DNA from: Shumkonia mesophila
GTDB taxonomy: Bacteria; Pseudomonadota; Alphaproteobacteria; Rhodospirillales; Shumkoniaceae
NCBI RefSeq assembly: GCF_026163695.1
Contig: NZ_JAOTID010000003.1
Span: 186,001 to 250,000 of the forward strand
Length of the DNA: 64,000 nucleotides
Reading direction: 5' to 3'
Shown here: positions 23,910-32,673 of the stretch, piece by piece
How positions within the stretch are numbered: position 1 is the first letter of the stretch
Layout of the letters: every line of letters starts with the position of its first letter
Notes under the pieces: generated by a model
Databases searched by the model: none
Seen by the model: the letters and a program-made list of their open reading frames with translations, nothing else
Told to the model about the DNA's origin: nothing
Position numbers and translations under genes: made by a program

Positions 23910-25853
23910 ATGATCAGCCCGACGCTCGCCGCACGCGTGGCGGCCCTGTTGGTCCTGGTTTCGACCTTGGCGTGGTCGCCCTTGGCGATGGCCGCGCGGG
24001 ATTTCCAGGACATGGCCGCCCGCATCGAGGCTCTTCTGACCGAAGCCGCCCAGCGATATGCCGCCGGCGATGCCGAGACCGCCAAGACCAACGTCCAGAA
24101 GGCCTATTTCGAGGTCTTCGAGAACATGGAGGGGCCGATCCGCATCAACCTTTCGGCCAAGAAGAGCTACGAACTGGAGGCGGAGTTCGGCGCCATCCGC
24201 AAGCGGATCATCGAGGGCGCGCCCGCCGACGAGGTCACCGCGCGCATCAACACCCAGATCGCCGAAGTCCGCGCCGTGGTGCCGGTCATTTCCTCCGGCC
24301 ACCGGCTGACCGCCGAACCGGCGGCGAACGCGCCGGACGTATCGGCGGCCCCCGAGGTCAAGTCGAGCCGGATCGAGCCTCACTGGGTCACGGTAGTGGA
24401 CGGCATCGGCAGGACCATTGCCGAGGCCGCCGCAGCCTACGAGGCGGGCGAAGTCGACAAGGCCCGCGAGATGATCACCCGGGCGCAGTTCGACGGCTAC
24501 AAGAATTCACTGCTGGAAACGGCGGTGCGCCGCCATGTCTCGCAGCGCCAGGACATAGAATACAACGCCGAGTTCCAGCGCATCGCCGATCTGGTCAAAT
24601 CGGGCCGTCCGGCCCGCATGGTGCGGGCCTCGGGCGAGGTGCTGGTTGCCGACATGAAGGGCAACCTGCCGGGGTTGCCGCTGGTCGGCGCGCTGGCCGA
24701 GCGGGCCGCCGCCAAGCCGGAACTGCCGGCCGCCGACTGGCGCACCGTCGCCGACGGCGTCATGGGCGCGATGAATGAGGCCGCGGCCCTTTATAGGGGC
24801 GGCGCGGTGGATCGCGCCGTCGGCCGCGTCCAGGACACCTATTTCGACGTCTTCGAGGCCTCCGGCATGGAGGCCCAGATCGGTGCCCGCGACGCCGCCT
24901 TCAAGACGAGGCTGGAAGGCCACTTCAACCGCGTCATGGGGCGCATGCAAGGCGGTGCCGGGGAGGCCGAGATCAAGGTCGACCTGGCGGCGATGGCTGC
25001 CGATTTCGACGTCGCGGTCGCCACCCTGGGCACGGGCGCGGATTCGCCGGTCGCGCTGTTCCTCTATGCGCTGCTGATTATTCTGCGCGAGGGGTTCGAG
25101 GCGATCCTCATCGTCACCGCGCTCATTGCGTACCTCGTCAAGACCGGCAACCGCGACAAACTGAGGGTCATCTACAACAGCGTGATCGTGGCGCTCCTGG
25201 CCAGCGTGGTGACGGCGGTGCTGGTGAAGTGGGTGTTCCAGGTTTCGGCGGCCAGCCAGGAAGTGCTGGAAGGAGCGACCATGCTGGTTGCCACCGTCGT
25301 ACTGTTCTCGATGAGCTACTGGGTGATCTCCAAAGCTGAGGCCGAAAGATGGGTCGCCTATCTCAAGGAAACGGTCGGCCGCTCGCTTTCCTCGGGCTCG
25401 CTCAAGGCCCTGTGGTTCGCCAGCTTCCTGGCGGTCTTCCGCGAGGGGGCGGAAACCGTGCTGTTCTATCAGGCCCTCACCATCGGCGCCGACGCGCCGG
25501 GGCTGGTTGCCATTGCCGGCGGCTTCGTGCTGGGCTTTGCCGGGCTGGCGGTGATTTACCTGCTGATGCGGCTGGGCGCCATGCGGCTGCCGATCCGGCC
25601 ATTCTTCATGGTCACCGGCGTGCTGCTTTACGCCATGGCCTTCGTCTTCGCCGGCAAGGGCGTCATGGAACTGGTCGAGGGCAACGTCATCGAGCCCACC
25701 CTGATCGCCTGGGTTCCCGAGATCCAGTTCCTGGGCGTATTCCCGTACTGGCAGACCCTGGTCCCGCAGATCGCCCTCGTGCTCGCGGCGCTGGTGGCCT
25801 TTGCCCTGCTGATGAAGCAACGCGGCCAGATCGCTGTGGCCCGGAGCGAATGA
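23910..25853 (+). CDS. FTR1-family iron permease with extended periplasmic domain
   Basis: A 647-residue iron transporter. Residues 1 to about 25 are a signal peptide (ending PLAMAARDF). A long periplasmic part up to about residue 375 contains repeated helical segments with QKAYFEVFENMEG and QDTYFDVFEASGME, two copies of the same motif. The C-terminal permease domain has about seven helices and the two iron-binding REGxE motifs, LREGFEAIL and FREGAETVL. The start is chosen for its AGGAAGGGA site and the signal peptide. It leads an operon with P19 and an efflux-type ABC module in the order of the Campylobacter Cj1658-Cj1665 locus, and a Fur box lies upstream. Confidence 0.93.
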   Translation: MISPTLAARVAALLVLVSTLAWSPLAMAARDFQDMAARIEALLTEAAQRYAAGDAETAKTNVQKAYFEVFENMEGPIRINLSAKKSYELEAEFGAIRKRIIEGAPADEVTARINTQIAEVRAVVPVISSGHRLTAEPAANAPDVSAAPEVKSSRIEPHWVTVVDGIGRTIAEAAAAYEAGEVDKAREMITRAQFDGYKNSLLETAVRRHVSQRQDIEYNAEFQRIADLVKSGRPARMVRASGEVLVADMKGNLPGLPLVGALAERAAAKPELPAADWRTVADGVMGAMNEAAALYRGGAVDRAVGRVQDTYFDVFEASGMEAQIGARDAAFKTRLEGHFNRVMGRMQGGAGEAEIKVDLAAMAADFDVAVATLGTGADSPVALFLYALLIILREGFEAILIVTALIAYLVKTGNRDKLRVIYNSVIVALLASVVTAVLVKWVFQVSAASQEVLEGATMLVATVVLFSMSYWVISKAEAERWVAYLKETVGRSLSSGSLKALWFASFLAVFREGAETVLFYQALTIGADAPGLVAIAGGFVLGFAGLAVIYLLMRLGAMRLPIRPFFMVTGVLLYAMAFVFAGKGVMELVEGNVIEPTLIAWVPEIQFLGVFPYWQTLVPQIALVLAALVAFALLMKQRGQIAVARSE

Positions 25854-25929
25854 CTTCCCATGCGGCCGGGGGAGGGACGGCAACCGTCCGAGTAACGGCC
25901 ATCGACAATCCACACGAGGAGAGAAACAC

Positions 25930-26466
25930 ATGAGCAGGTTTTCCACGGCCGCGGCGGCGGCGTTGTTGGCGGGGGCGGTTTCCTTCGGCGCCATGGCGGC
26001 CGACGACGAGTTCAAGGAATTTCCGATCGGTGAGGCCAAGACCCTGAACACACTGGAGGTGGCGGCGGTCTATCTGTCGCCGATCGACATGGAGCCGCGC
26101 GGCATCGACTTGCCGGCCTCGCAGGCCGACCTCCACCTGGAAGCCGATATCCACGCTCTGGAAGGCAACCCGAACGGCTTCGGAGCCGGCGAATGGGTGC
26201 CGTACCTGACGGTTTCCTACCGCCTGGAGAACCAGGATACCGGCAAGGTGCTGACCGGCAACCTGATGCCGATGGTGGCCGTCGATGGGCCCCATTACGG
26301 GTCGAACATCAAGATGCCGGGGGCGGGCAACTACAAGCTGACCTACCACATCGACGCCCCGTCGCGCCAAGGCTTCGGCCGCCATACCGACAAGGCCAGC
26401 GGCGTCGGCCAGTGGTTCCAGCCCTTCGATGTCGACTACGACTTCAAGTACGTGCCGCTGAAGTAA
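25930..26466 (+). CDS. P19-family periplasmic iron-binding protein
   Basis: A 178-residue secreted protein with a signal peptide ending GAMAADDE. The mature part carries ADLHLEADIHAL, GNLMPMVAVDGPHYG and LTYHIDAP, supplying the His, Glu and Met residues that form the copper/iron site in the P19 (Tpd, FetP) family. P19 proteins work with FTR1 permeases and are thought to deliver or oxidise iron in the periplasm. The gene is 76 bp after the FTR1 gene with GAGGAGAG before the start. It is followed by two hairpins before the next gene. Confidence 0.93.
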   Translation: MSRFSTAAAAALLAGAVSFGAMAADDEFKEFPIGEAKTLNTLEVAAVYLSPIDMEPRGIDLPASQADLHLEADIHALEGNPNGFGAGEWVPYLTVSYRLENQDTGKVLTGNLMPMVAVDGPHYGSNIKMPGAGNYKLTYHIDAPSRQGFGRHTDKASGVGQWFQPFDVDYDFKYVPLK

Positions 26467-26493
26467 GCGGACGGTTTCAGGATGTTTTCAGTC

Positions 26494-26542
26494 GGTCTCC
26501 GGGGGTGAAGCCCCGGGGACCGGCCCCCTCTTTCAAGGGGGC
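26494..26542 (+). promoter_or_regulatory. Two tandem hairpins between the P19 gene and the DUF2318 gene
   Basis: The first stem pairs 26494-26504 with 26511-26521 (11 bp, one G-U pair, 6-base loop). The second pairs GCCCCCT with AGGGGGC (7 bp, 6-base loop) just after. Neither is followed by a T-run, so they look more like mRNA stabilising or processing structures, or attenuators, than full terminators. They could give more P19 than transporter protein. Confidence 0.45.
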
Positions 26543-26567
26543 GTCAGCGGAGAGAAGCGGAAGGCCA

Positions 26568-28016
26568 ATGGTCGCGTATCTGGTCGACATGATCCATGCA
26601 TTCGGGCCGCTCGCCGTCGTCTACGGGCTGGTCCTCGCCCTGCGGCCGGAGGCGCCGTCCAAGGCTTTCGCGCGGATCGCCGTCGGGCTGTTGGCAGCCG
26701 GACTGGTCTTGGGCGCCGGGGCATACCAGATCGCTCACGCCCAGGGCTTCGCAACCGCCACCCGCACGGCCGTGCATCTGGCGGGCTTGGCGGCCATGGC
26801 ACTGGCCCTGATCGGGCTGGCGACGAGATCATTAGGCGCCGGGCGCGGAGCCATCGCCTTCACCATCGCCGGGCCGCTGCTGGTCTTGGTGATGGCGGCG
26901 CGCTCGGCCTTCGTGTTCGCCCGCGGCATCGCGGATCGCAGCCTTTCGGCCGCCTCGGTACTCAATACCGAACTGATCCTCAACCTGACTGCCCTTTTCG
27001 TGGGCACGCTGGCTGTCGCCGGGCTCGCTGTCCTGGTCTTGCAGGCGGGGCGCCAGGCGAGCCGGACGGGGGCTTGGGTGCTGGCGGCCGTGCTGGTCGC
27101 CGAGGCCGGAGTGTCGGCGGCGACGGCCCTGCTGGGCCTGCTCCAGCTTCAGACCATCGAGGTGACCGCTACCCGCGTCTCCTTCGTCGCCCAGGCGGGC
27201 GAGGCAGCGCCGTGGGCGATTTACGGCGAACTGGTCCTGGTCGGCCTGCTGGCGGTCGCGGCCTTTGCCGGGGACGGACGGTCGGAGGTTCCATTGCCCC
27301 GCGCGGTGGAACGCCGCCAGGTCCGCGCCCGCGTGCTCAGCCGGCGGCGCTGGTTGACCGGGGCGGTGGCGACGGCCAGCTTCTTGACCGTCGCGCTGCT
27401 CTATCACGATCTCTACGCCTCGCTGCCGCCCAGTCTGTCGCCGGCCCAGCCGGTGCAGCCGGATGGGGAAGGACTGGTGCGCATCCCCGTCGACGCGGTG
27501 AAGGACGGCAAGCTTTATCGCTACGCCTACGTCACCTCGGATGGCCATCGGGTGCGCTTCTTCCTGATCAACCGCTACGACGTCGCCCACGCCAAGATCG
27601 GCGTCGTCTACGACGCCTGCATGATCTGCGGCGACGACGGCTACATCCAGGTCGGCAACGAGATCATCTGTATCGCCTGCAACGTGCGCATCTTCGTGCC
27701 ATCGATCGGCAAGCCGGGGGGGTGCAACCCCATCCCGCTGGACCACACGGTGGAGGGCGGCGTCATCACCATTGCCGCCGCCGACCTCGACAAGGGCGCC
27801 AAGTACTTCTCCGAGGTGGTCGAGATCGAGGTCACCGACCCGGTGACCGGCAAGCGTCTGATCAACCTCAAAGCGCCGTTCCAGTACGAGTTCAAGGGCA
27901 GGATGTTCTTCTTCGAGGACCGCGACTCCTACGAGCGCTTCAGGAAGGCGCCCGAGGACTTCGCGGGCAACGTCGAGGGGCGCTATTTCCGCGTCCAGGG
28001 CCACCGGGACAGCTAG
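26568..28016 (+). CDS. DUF2318 membrane protein with C-terminal YHS-like domain
   Basis: A 482-residue protein with about eight predicted membrane helices in the first 290 residues, then a periplasmic DUF2318 domain with CMICGDDGYIQVG and IICIACNVR, two CxxC pairs suited to binding metal or iron-sulfur. The last 65 residues, DPVTGKRLINLK to YERFRKAPEDFAG, resemble a YHS/TRASH metal domain. In Campylobacter the equivalent gene (Cj1660) lies right after p19. The start has AGAGAAGCGGAAGG upstream. A role in handling iron electrons or ligand exchange in the periplasm is likely, but the reaction is unknown. Confidence 0.87.
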   Translation: MVAYLVDMIHAFGPLAVVYGLVLALRPEAPSKAFARIAVGLLAAGLVLGAGAYQIAHAQGFATATRTAVHLAGLAAMALALIGLATRSLGAGRGAIAFTIAGPLLVLVMAARSAFVFARGIADRSLSAASVLNTELILNLTALFVGTLAVAGLAVLVLQAGRQASRTGAWVLAAVLVAEAGVSAATALLGLLQLQTIEVTATRVSFVAQAGEAAPWAIYGELVLVGLLAVAAFAGDGRSEVPLPRAVERRQVRARVLSRRRWLTGAVATASFLTVALLYHDLYASLPPSLSPAQPVQPDGEGLVRIPVDAVKDGKLYRYAYVTSDGHRVRFFLINRYDVAHAKIGVVYDACMICGDDGYIQVGNEIICIACNVRIFVPSIGKPGGCNPIPLDHTVEGGVITIAAADLDKGAKYFSEVVEIEVTDPVTGKRLINLKAPFQYEFKGRMFFFEDRDSYERFRKAPEDFAGNVEGRYFRVQGHRDS

Positions 28017-28031
28017 GGAGAGGGCGGGGCG

Positions 28032-29324
28032 ATGTTCTTTCGCATTCTGAGACAGTCCTTCTTCGAGGGGCGCAAGCGCAAGATCCTGGCGGCCATAACG
28101 GTCGCCCTGGCGGCGACGCTGATTACCGCGCTGCTCGACCTCTCGGTCGACGTCGGCGACAAGATGGCCCGCGAGATGAAATCCTACGGCGCCAACATCC
28201 GGGTGGTGCCGAAAAGCGAGACGGTGGCGCTCGAGGTCGGCGGCATCGACTACAATCCGCTGAAGGGCCGCGACTATCTGGACGAAAGCGACCTGCCGCT
28301 GATCAAGGACATCTTCTGGCGCAACAACATCGTCGGCCTGGCTCCCTTCCTGAGGACGTCGGTGGAGGCCGAGAGCAGGGCGGGGCAGGCCATCCCCCTG
28401 ATCGGCACCTACTTCGATAAAAGCCTGCCTTTGCCCGACGACGACACCTACCGCACCGGAGTGACCGCCACCAATGCCTTCTGGGCCATAGAAGGCGCTT
28501 GGCCGGACGACACGAAGCCCGAGGAGGTGCTGCTCGGCCGCTCGCTGGCCCGCGCCCTGAACTTGGCGCCCGGCGCCACCTTGCGGGTGCACGGCGCCGA
28601 CGGCGGCTGGATCGGGCTTCACGTCACCGGCCTGCTGTCCACAGGCGGGGCCGAGGACGACGCCATCGTCGCGCCACTCGCCCTCGCCCAGCGGCTGACC
28701 GGGCTCTCCGGCCGCGTGCAGGCGGTCGAGGTGAGCGCCCTTACCGTGCCCGAAAACGAGCTTTCCAATCGCGCCCGGCGCGACACCGAAGCCCTTTCGA
28801 CGGCCGAATACGACGTCTGGTACTGCACCGCCTACGTCAGCGCCATCGCCCACCAGATCGAGGAGGCCGTCGTCAACGCTTCGGCCCGGCCCATCTGGCA
28901 GGTGGCGGCCGGCGAGGGCGCCATCATCGGCAAGATCCAGCTTCTGATGCTGGTGGTCACCCTGGCGGCCTTCGTGTCGGCGGCCATGGGGGTTTCCTCG
29001 CTGATGAACGCGACGATCATGGAACGGGCCCGCGAGATCGGTCTGATGAAGGCGCTGGGCGCCGCCACCTGGGAAATCCACATGCTGTTCCTGGGCGAGG
29101 CGGTGATCGTCGGCGTCATCGGCGGGCTGATCGGCTGCGCGCTCGGCACCGGGTTGTCCCAGGCGGTCGGCCTGATGGTCTTCGGGTCCACCGTTTCCAT
29201 CCCATGGATCGGGGTGCCGGTGGTGGTCTTTCTGTCGGCCGTCACCGCCTTGGCCGGCTCGATCATCCCATCCCGGGCAATTGCCCGGCTGCTGCCGGTG
29301 GAGGTGCTCTATGGCCGTCGCTGA
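28032..29324 (+). CDS. FtsX/MacB-type ABC transporter permease 1
   Basis: A 430-residue permease with an N-terminal membrane helix (ILAAITVALAATLITAL), a periplasmic domain of about 220 residues, and three C-terminal helices including MGVSSLMNATIMERAREIGLMKALGA, the FtsX motif. It pairs with the next gene, which has the same layout, and both use the ATPase at 30488-31195. Corresponds in order to Cj1661. MacB-type modules do not transport through the membrane in the classical way but transmit movement to the periplasm, so it may power iron transfer by P19/DUF2318. Confidence 0.9.
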   Translation: MFFRILRQSFFEGRKRKILAAITVALAATLITALLDLSVDVGDKMAREMKSYGANIRVVPKSETVALEVGGIDYNPLKGRDYLDESDLPLIKDIFWRNNIVGLAPFLRTSVEAESRAGQAIPLIGTYFDKSLPLPDDDTYRTGVTATNAFWAIEGAWPDDTKPEEVLLGRSLARALNLAPGATLRVHGADGGWIGLHVTGLLSTGGAEDDAIVAPLALAQRLTGLSGRVQAVEVSALTVPENELSNRARRDTEALSTAEYDVWYCTAYVSAIAHQIEEAVVNASARPIWQVAAGEGAIIGKIQLLMLVVTLAAFVSAAMGVSSLMNATIMERAREIGLMKALGAATWEIHMLFLGEAVIVGVIGGLIGCALGTGLSQAVGLMVFGSTVSIPWIGVPVVVFLSAVTALAGSIIPSRAIARLLPVEVLYGRR

Positions 29325-30483
29325 GAAGCCCGCCCGCAGGGGTAGGCGCGGCTCGATGTTCGCGACCCTGCTCATCAAGGCACTGCTCCGGCGCGGCGGC
29401 CGCGCCGGGGTGGCTGCCGCCTCCATCGTGGTGGGGGCCGCCGTGGTCGCCGCCCTGATGAGCCTTTATCTCGACATCTCGATCAAGATGAGCGAGGAGC
29501 TTCGAGCCTTCGGTGCCAACTTCTACGTCGGCCCGGCCGCCGCTGGGGGCGAACGCGGCATCGCCGAGGACACCTACGGGGCCGTGCTGGGCGAGATCCC
29601 CAAGGACCGGCTGGTCGGCGCCAGTCCGCTGCTCTATGGCATCGTGCGCCTCGACCTCGGTCCGGCGGTGATAGCCGGCGTCGATTTTCGCGGCTTGCGC
29701 CAGATCTCGCCTTACTGGCAGGTCGAGGGAAGCTGGGTCGGCGTTGCCTTCGACGAACGCAACTGCATGATCGGCCGCCAACTGGCCGAGAGCATGGAAC
29801 TCAAGGTCGGCGACACGGTTACCGTCATCAACCGCGAGCGCGATATGCAGACGCGCCTCACCGTCAAGGGAATCGTCGATACCGGCGCAGCCGAGGACGA
29901 GCAGATGTTCGTCAACCTGGGCCTCGCCCAGAAACTTCTCGACCTGCCGGGCCGGGTCGATTTTGCCATGCTGAGCCTGATCGCCCAGGGGCCGGAAGCC
30001 GACGCCATGGCGGCCCGCATCAACGCCGCCGTCCTCGGCGTCGAGGCCAAGCCGATTCGCAAGATCTCGCAGTCCGACGGCCAGATCCTCGATAAGATCG
30101 AGGGGCTGATGGCGCTGGTCGCCTTGACCATCCTCGTCATCACCACGCTCTGCGTCAACGCGACGCTGAGCGCCATGGTTGCCGAGCGGACGCCGGAGAT
30201 CGGCCTGCAAAAGGCCCTGGGCGCCGAAAACCGCGCCATCGTCGCCCAATTCCTGGCCGAGACCGCGCTGATCTGCGTGGCCGCGGTGGCGGTCGGGCTG
30301 ATTTTAGGCTTTGGGCTGGCCCAGGTGCTGGGCCAGGCGGTCTTTAATGCCTGGGTCACCTTCCGCCCGGCGGTGGTGCCGCTGACGCTGATCGTTTCGC
30401 TGGCCGCCGCCCTGGTCGCGGCGATTCTGCCGGTCAGGGGCGCCATCGGCGTGGTGCCCGCCCGTGTCTTGAAAGGGGAATGA
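29311..30483 (+). CDS. FtsX/MacB-type ABC transporter permease 2
   Basis: A 390-residue paralogue of the preceding permease, with the same layout: an N-terminal helix, a periplasmic domain, then three helices with LSAMVAERTPEIGLQKALGAENRAIV. The start at 29311 lies 14 bp inside the end of the previous gene and is preceded by GGAGG, so the two are coupled. It corresponds in order to Cj1662. The two permeases probably form a heterodimer. Confidence 0.9.
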   Translation: MAVAEKPARRGRRGSMFATLLIKALLRRGGRAGVAAASIVVGAAVVAALMSLYLDISIKMSEELRAFGANFYVGPAAAGGERGIAEDTYGAVLGEIPKDRLVGASPLLYGIVRLDLGPAVIAGVDFRGLRQISPYWQVEGSWVGVAFDERNCMIGRQLAESMELKVGDTVTVINRERDMQTRLTVKGIVDTGAAEDEQMFVNLGLAQKLLDLPGRVDFAMLSLIAQGPEADAMAARINAAVLGVEAKPIRKISQSDGQILDKIEGLMALVALTILVITTLCVNATLSAMVAERTPEIGLQKALGAENRAIVAQFLAETALICVAAVAVGLILGFGLAQVLGQAVFNAWVTFRPAVVPLTLIVSLAAALVAAILPVRGAIGVVPARVLKGE

Positions 30484-30487
30484 CGTG

Positions 30488-31195
30488 ATGGATGCCTTGG
30501 TCGAAGGAATACCGATGAAAGACACCGCGACCGATGGGGCGCCGGCCCGCGACGTCATCGAAATCGGCGGCCTTTACAAGCGGTTTGGTGCCGTCACCGC
30601 GCTGGACGGCGTCGACCTCACCATCCGCGCCGGGGAATTCGTGGCGATCATGGGGTCGTCGGGTTCCGGCAAGACGACGCTGCTCAACATCCTTTCCTGC
30701 CTCGATACACCGAGCGAGGGGCGCTACCGGCTGGATGGCATCGAGACGGCGTCACTCGATGCCAAGGCCCAGGCGGCGGTTAGGCGCGAGAAGATCGGCT
30801 TGGTGTTCCAGCAGTTCCACCTGATCCCCTATCTCAGCGCGGTCGAAAATGTCATGCTGGCCCAGCACTACCACAGCGTCGCCGACCGCGACGAGGCGAT
30901 GGCGGCCCTTGAACGGGTCGGGCTCGGCCACCGCGCCCAGCACCTGCCGTCGCAACTGTCTGGCGGCGAGCAGCAGCGCGTCTGCATCGCCCGCGCCCTG
31001 ATCAACGAACCGGCCATCGTGCTGGCCGACGAACCGACCGGGAATCTTGATGAGACCAACGAGGAACTGGTGATGTCGCTGTTCCAGCAGCTGCACGGCG
31101 AGGGGCGGACCCTGGTGCTGGTCACCCACAACCCCGAATTGGGGGCGCGGGCCCAGCGGATCATCCGCCTCAACCATGGCCATGTGGAAGCCTAG
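30488..31195 (+). CDS. MacB/LolD-type ABC transporter ATP-binding protein
   Basis: A 235-residue ATPase with Walker A GSSGSGKTT, Q-loop VFQQFHLIPY, signature LSGGEQQRVCIARAL, Walker B IVLADEPTGNLD and the VTHN H-loop, the pattern of the LolD/MacB/FtsE group. Start choice is uncertain: ATG at 30488 has AAAGGGGA upstream, while ATG at 30515 has GAAGGAA upstream and would give a normal, shorter N-terminus. It energises the two FtsX-type permeases before it and corresponds to Cj1663. Confidence 0.92.
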   Translation: MDALVEGIPMKDTATDGAPARDVIEIGGLYKRFGAVTALDGVDLTIRAGEFVAIMGSSGSGKTTLLNILSCLDTPSEGRYRLDGIETASLDAKAQAAVRREKIGLVFQQFHLIPYLSAVENVMLAQHYHSVADRDEAMAALERVGLGHRAQHLPSQLSGGEQQRVCIARALINEPAIVLADEPTGNLDETNEELVMSLFQQLHGEGRTLVLVTHNPELGARAQRIIRLNHGHVEA

Positions 31196-31198
31196 GGC

Positions 31199-31690
31199 GT
31201 GGTGAACGCGGCAAAATTCGTGGTGGCGGCCCTCGTGCTTCTCATGCTTGCCGCCTGCAAGGACCAGGGGCCAAGCCGGACCGGCGCGGCGGCGCCTGAA
31301 CTGGGCGTGCTGGATGCCCAGGGGCGCGAGGTGCGTATCGACGCGCGTCGCGGCCAAGTGGTGCTGATCAACTTCTGGCTGGCCGAATGCGGGCCTTGCA
31401 TCGCCGAGATGCCGGCGCTGGACGCCTTCTACAAGGAGAACAAGGCGCGCGGTTTCGACCTGCTGGCCGTCAACATGGGCCAGGACGCGGCGACGGTGGA
31501 GGCCACGCGCCGCCGGGTCGAGGTGTCCTTCCCAATGTTGGTCGATCCCTTGAAGATCGCCACCCAGCGCTACGGCGCTATCGGGGCGCCAACGTCGTTC
31601 ATTGTCGATGCCGAGGGCATCGTGCGGGAACGTATCGAGGGGCCGCTCAGCGCCCGCGACCTGCAACGCAAGATCGGCGGGCTGCTGTGA
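31199..31690 (+). CDS. TlpA-like thioredoxin lipoprotein
   Basis: A 163-residue thioredoxin-fold protein. It begins with a lipoprotein signal ending LLMLAAC, and the active site is CGPC in NFWLAECGPCIAEMP, followed by the cis-proline segment GAPTSFIVD. The start is GTG; a second GTG follows at once. It is directly after the ABC ATPase gene. In Campylobacter two thioredoxin-like genes (Cj1664, Cj1665) end the same locus. A role in keeping periplasmic cysteines of the iron system, such as the DUF2318 CxxC pairs, in the right redox state is plausible. Confidence 0.9.
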   Translation: MVNAAKFVVAALVLLMLAACKDQGPSRTGAAAPELGVLDAQGREVRIDARRGQVVLINFWLAECGPCIAEMPALDAFYKENKARGFDLLAVNMGQDAATVEATRRRVEVSFPMLVDPLKIATQRYGAIGAPTSFIVDAEGIVRERIEGPLSARDLQRKIGGLL

Positions 31691-31704
31691 GCGGACAGGT
31701 GCGG

Positions 31705-32037
31705 TCAGGGACGCAGGGAATCGATGTGCGCGCGCAGGCTTTCGATGTCGGCCTCGGGAAGGCCGCTTTTCATCTTGTCCTTCATGGCCGCATCCGGCGT
31801 GGGTGGGGTCCCCTGGTGCGCGCGCAGCGTGGCGACGATTTCTCTGTTGGGGACGCGGATCAGTATCTTCGAAACGCCCATCGCCCGCTGGTTGGCACGG
31901 CGGCCATGACACTGTTCGCAACGTTCGGCATAGATCGCCTTGCCGGCGGCGGCGGGGCTATCGTCGGCCACGGCCGGTGCCAACGGCGGGAACAGGAAGA
32001 GCGCGCAAAAGACGGCGGCACGCGGGAGGGGTCTCAT
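31705..32037 (-). CDS. Periplasmic cytochrome c (class I)
   Basis: A 110-residue protein with a signal peptide (ending PAVADDSP), one haem site CEQCH near residue 43 and methionines in the C-terminal half that could act as the second ligand. It is on the opposite strand between the two thioredoxin genes, ending 14 bp from the first of them. The start is uncertain: ATG at 32037 gives a normal signal peptide; another ATG at 32055 adds six residues; neither has a strong ribosome site. It may accept electrons from the iron-handling proteins around it, but could also be unrelated. Confidence 0.8.
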   Translation of the reverse strand: MRPLPRAAVFCALFLFPPLAPAVADDSPAAAGKAIYAERCEQCHGRRANQRAMGVSKILIRVPNREIVATLRAHQGTPPTPDAAMKDKMKSGLPEADIESLRAHIDSLRP

Positions 32038-32058
32038 CGGTGGGCTTTTTCCCATCTG

Positions 32059-32616
32059 GTGTCGAGAGGAGGTCGGATAATAAGTCGCATTCGCTCGTTT
32101 ATCCATCCCTTCTGTCGGGTTTTTCGCCAAGTGGCGGGAACCGGTGCCGGAGTGCTCGCCGCGCTGCTGCTTGTGGCGTGCGACGAGGCGCCGCGCCAAG
32201 CAGGAAGAAACGCATCCGCGCCCGAGATCGCGGCGCTCAACCTCGACGGCCGGCCGGTCCGCTTGGCCGACTACGCGGGCAAGGTGCTGATCATCAACTT
32301 CTGGCTGGGCGGCTGTGCCGCCTGCGTCCAGGAACTGCCGGTGATCGAGGCCGTGCATCGCGAGCACCGCGACCGGGGAGTCGTCGTGCTGGCCGTCAAT
32401 GTCGGCGGCAACGCCGACATGGCCCGTCAGTTGGCGGCGGAACGCGGCAACGGCTTCGAGAACGCCGTCGACGAACTGTCGCTGACCGCCACCCGTTATG
32501 AGGTCGGGGTCTTCCCGACCGTCGTGGTGGTCGACCGCGCCGGACGGCTGCGCGCGCGAATGGTGGGACAGATCCCGAAAGCGACGCTGGAAGCCAAGGT
32601 TGCGGCGCTCCTGTAG
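32059..32616 (+). CDS. TlpA-like thioredoxin lipoprotein, second copy
   Basis: A thioredoxin-fold lipoprotein related to the one at 31199-31690. The signal ends LLLVAC; the active site is CAAC (NFWLGGCAACVQELP), where the first copy has CGPC, and a VFPTVVVVD cis-proline segment follows. The start is unclear: GTG at 32059 has no ribosome site, GTG at 32131 leaves no positive residues in the signal, while a strong GAGGAGGT at 32066-32073 is followed only by ATA and ATT codons. The protein is about 160 to 185 residues. It corresponds to the second thioredoxin of the Cj1664-Cj1665 pair. Confidence 0.82.
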   Translation: MSRGGRIISRIRSFIHPFCRVFRQVAGTGAGVLAALLLVACDEAPRQAGRNASAPEIAALNLDGRPVRLADYAGKVLIINFWLGGCAACVQELPVIEAVHREHRDRGVVVLAVNVGGNADMARQLAAERGNGFENAVDELSLTATRYEVGVFPTVVVVDRAGRLRARMVGQIPKATLEAKVAALL

Positions 32617-32673
32617 GTGCGAGGGACACGTGCCGCAAGCGGCCGAACACGGCCGGCACCGATGATGGATATG

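Noticed and set aside
23585-24091. 168-codon minus-strand frame between the purine and iron operons
   Set aside because: It covers the Fur box and the FTR1 signal-peptide region and has no recognisable protein features.
26832-29426. 864-codon minus-strand frame opposite the iron-system membrane genes
   Set aside because: Shadow of genes with clear membrane and metal motifs on the plus strand.
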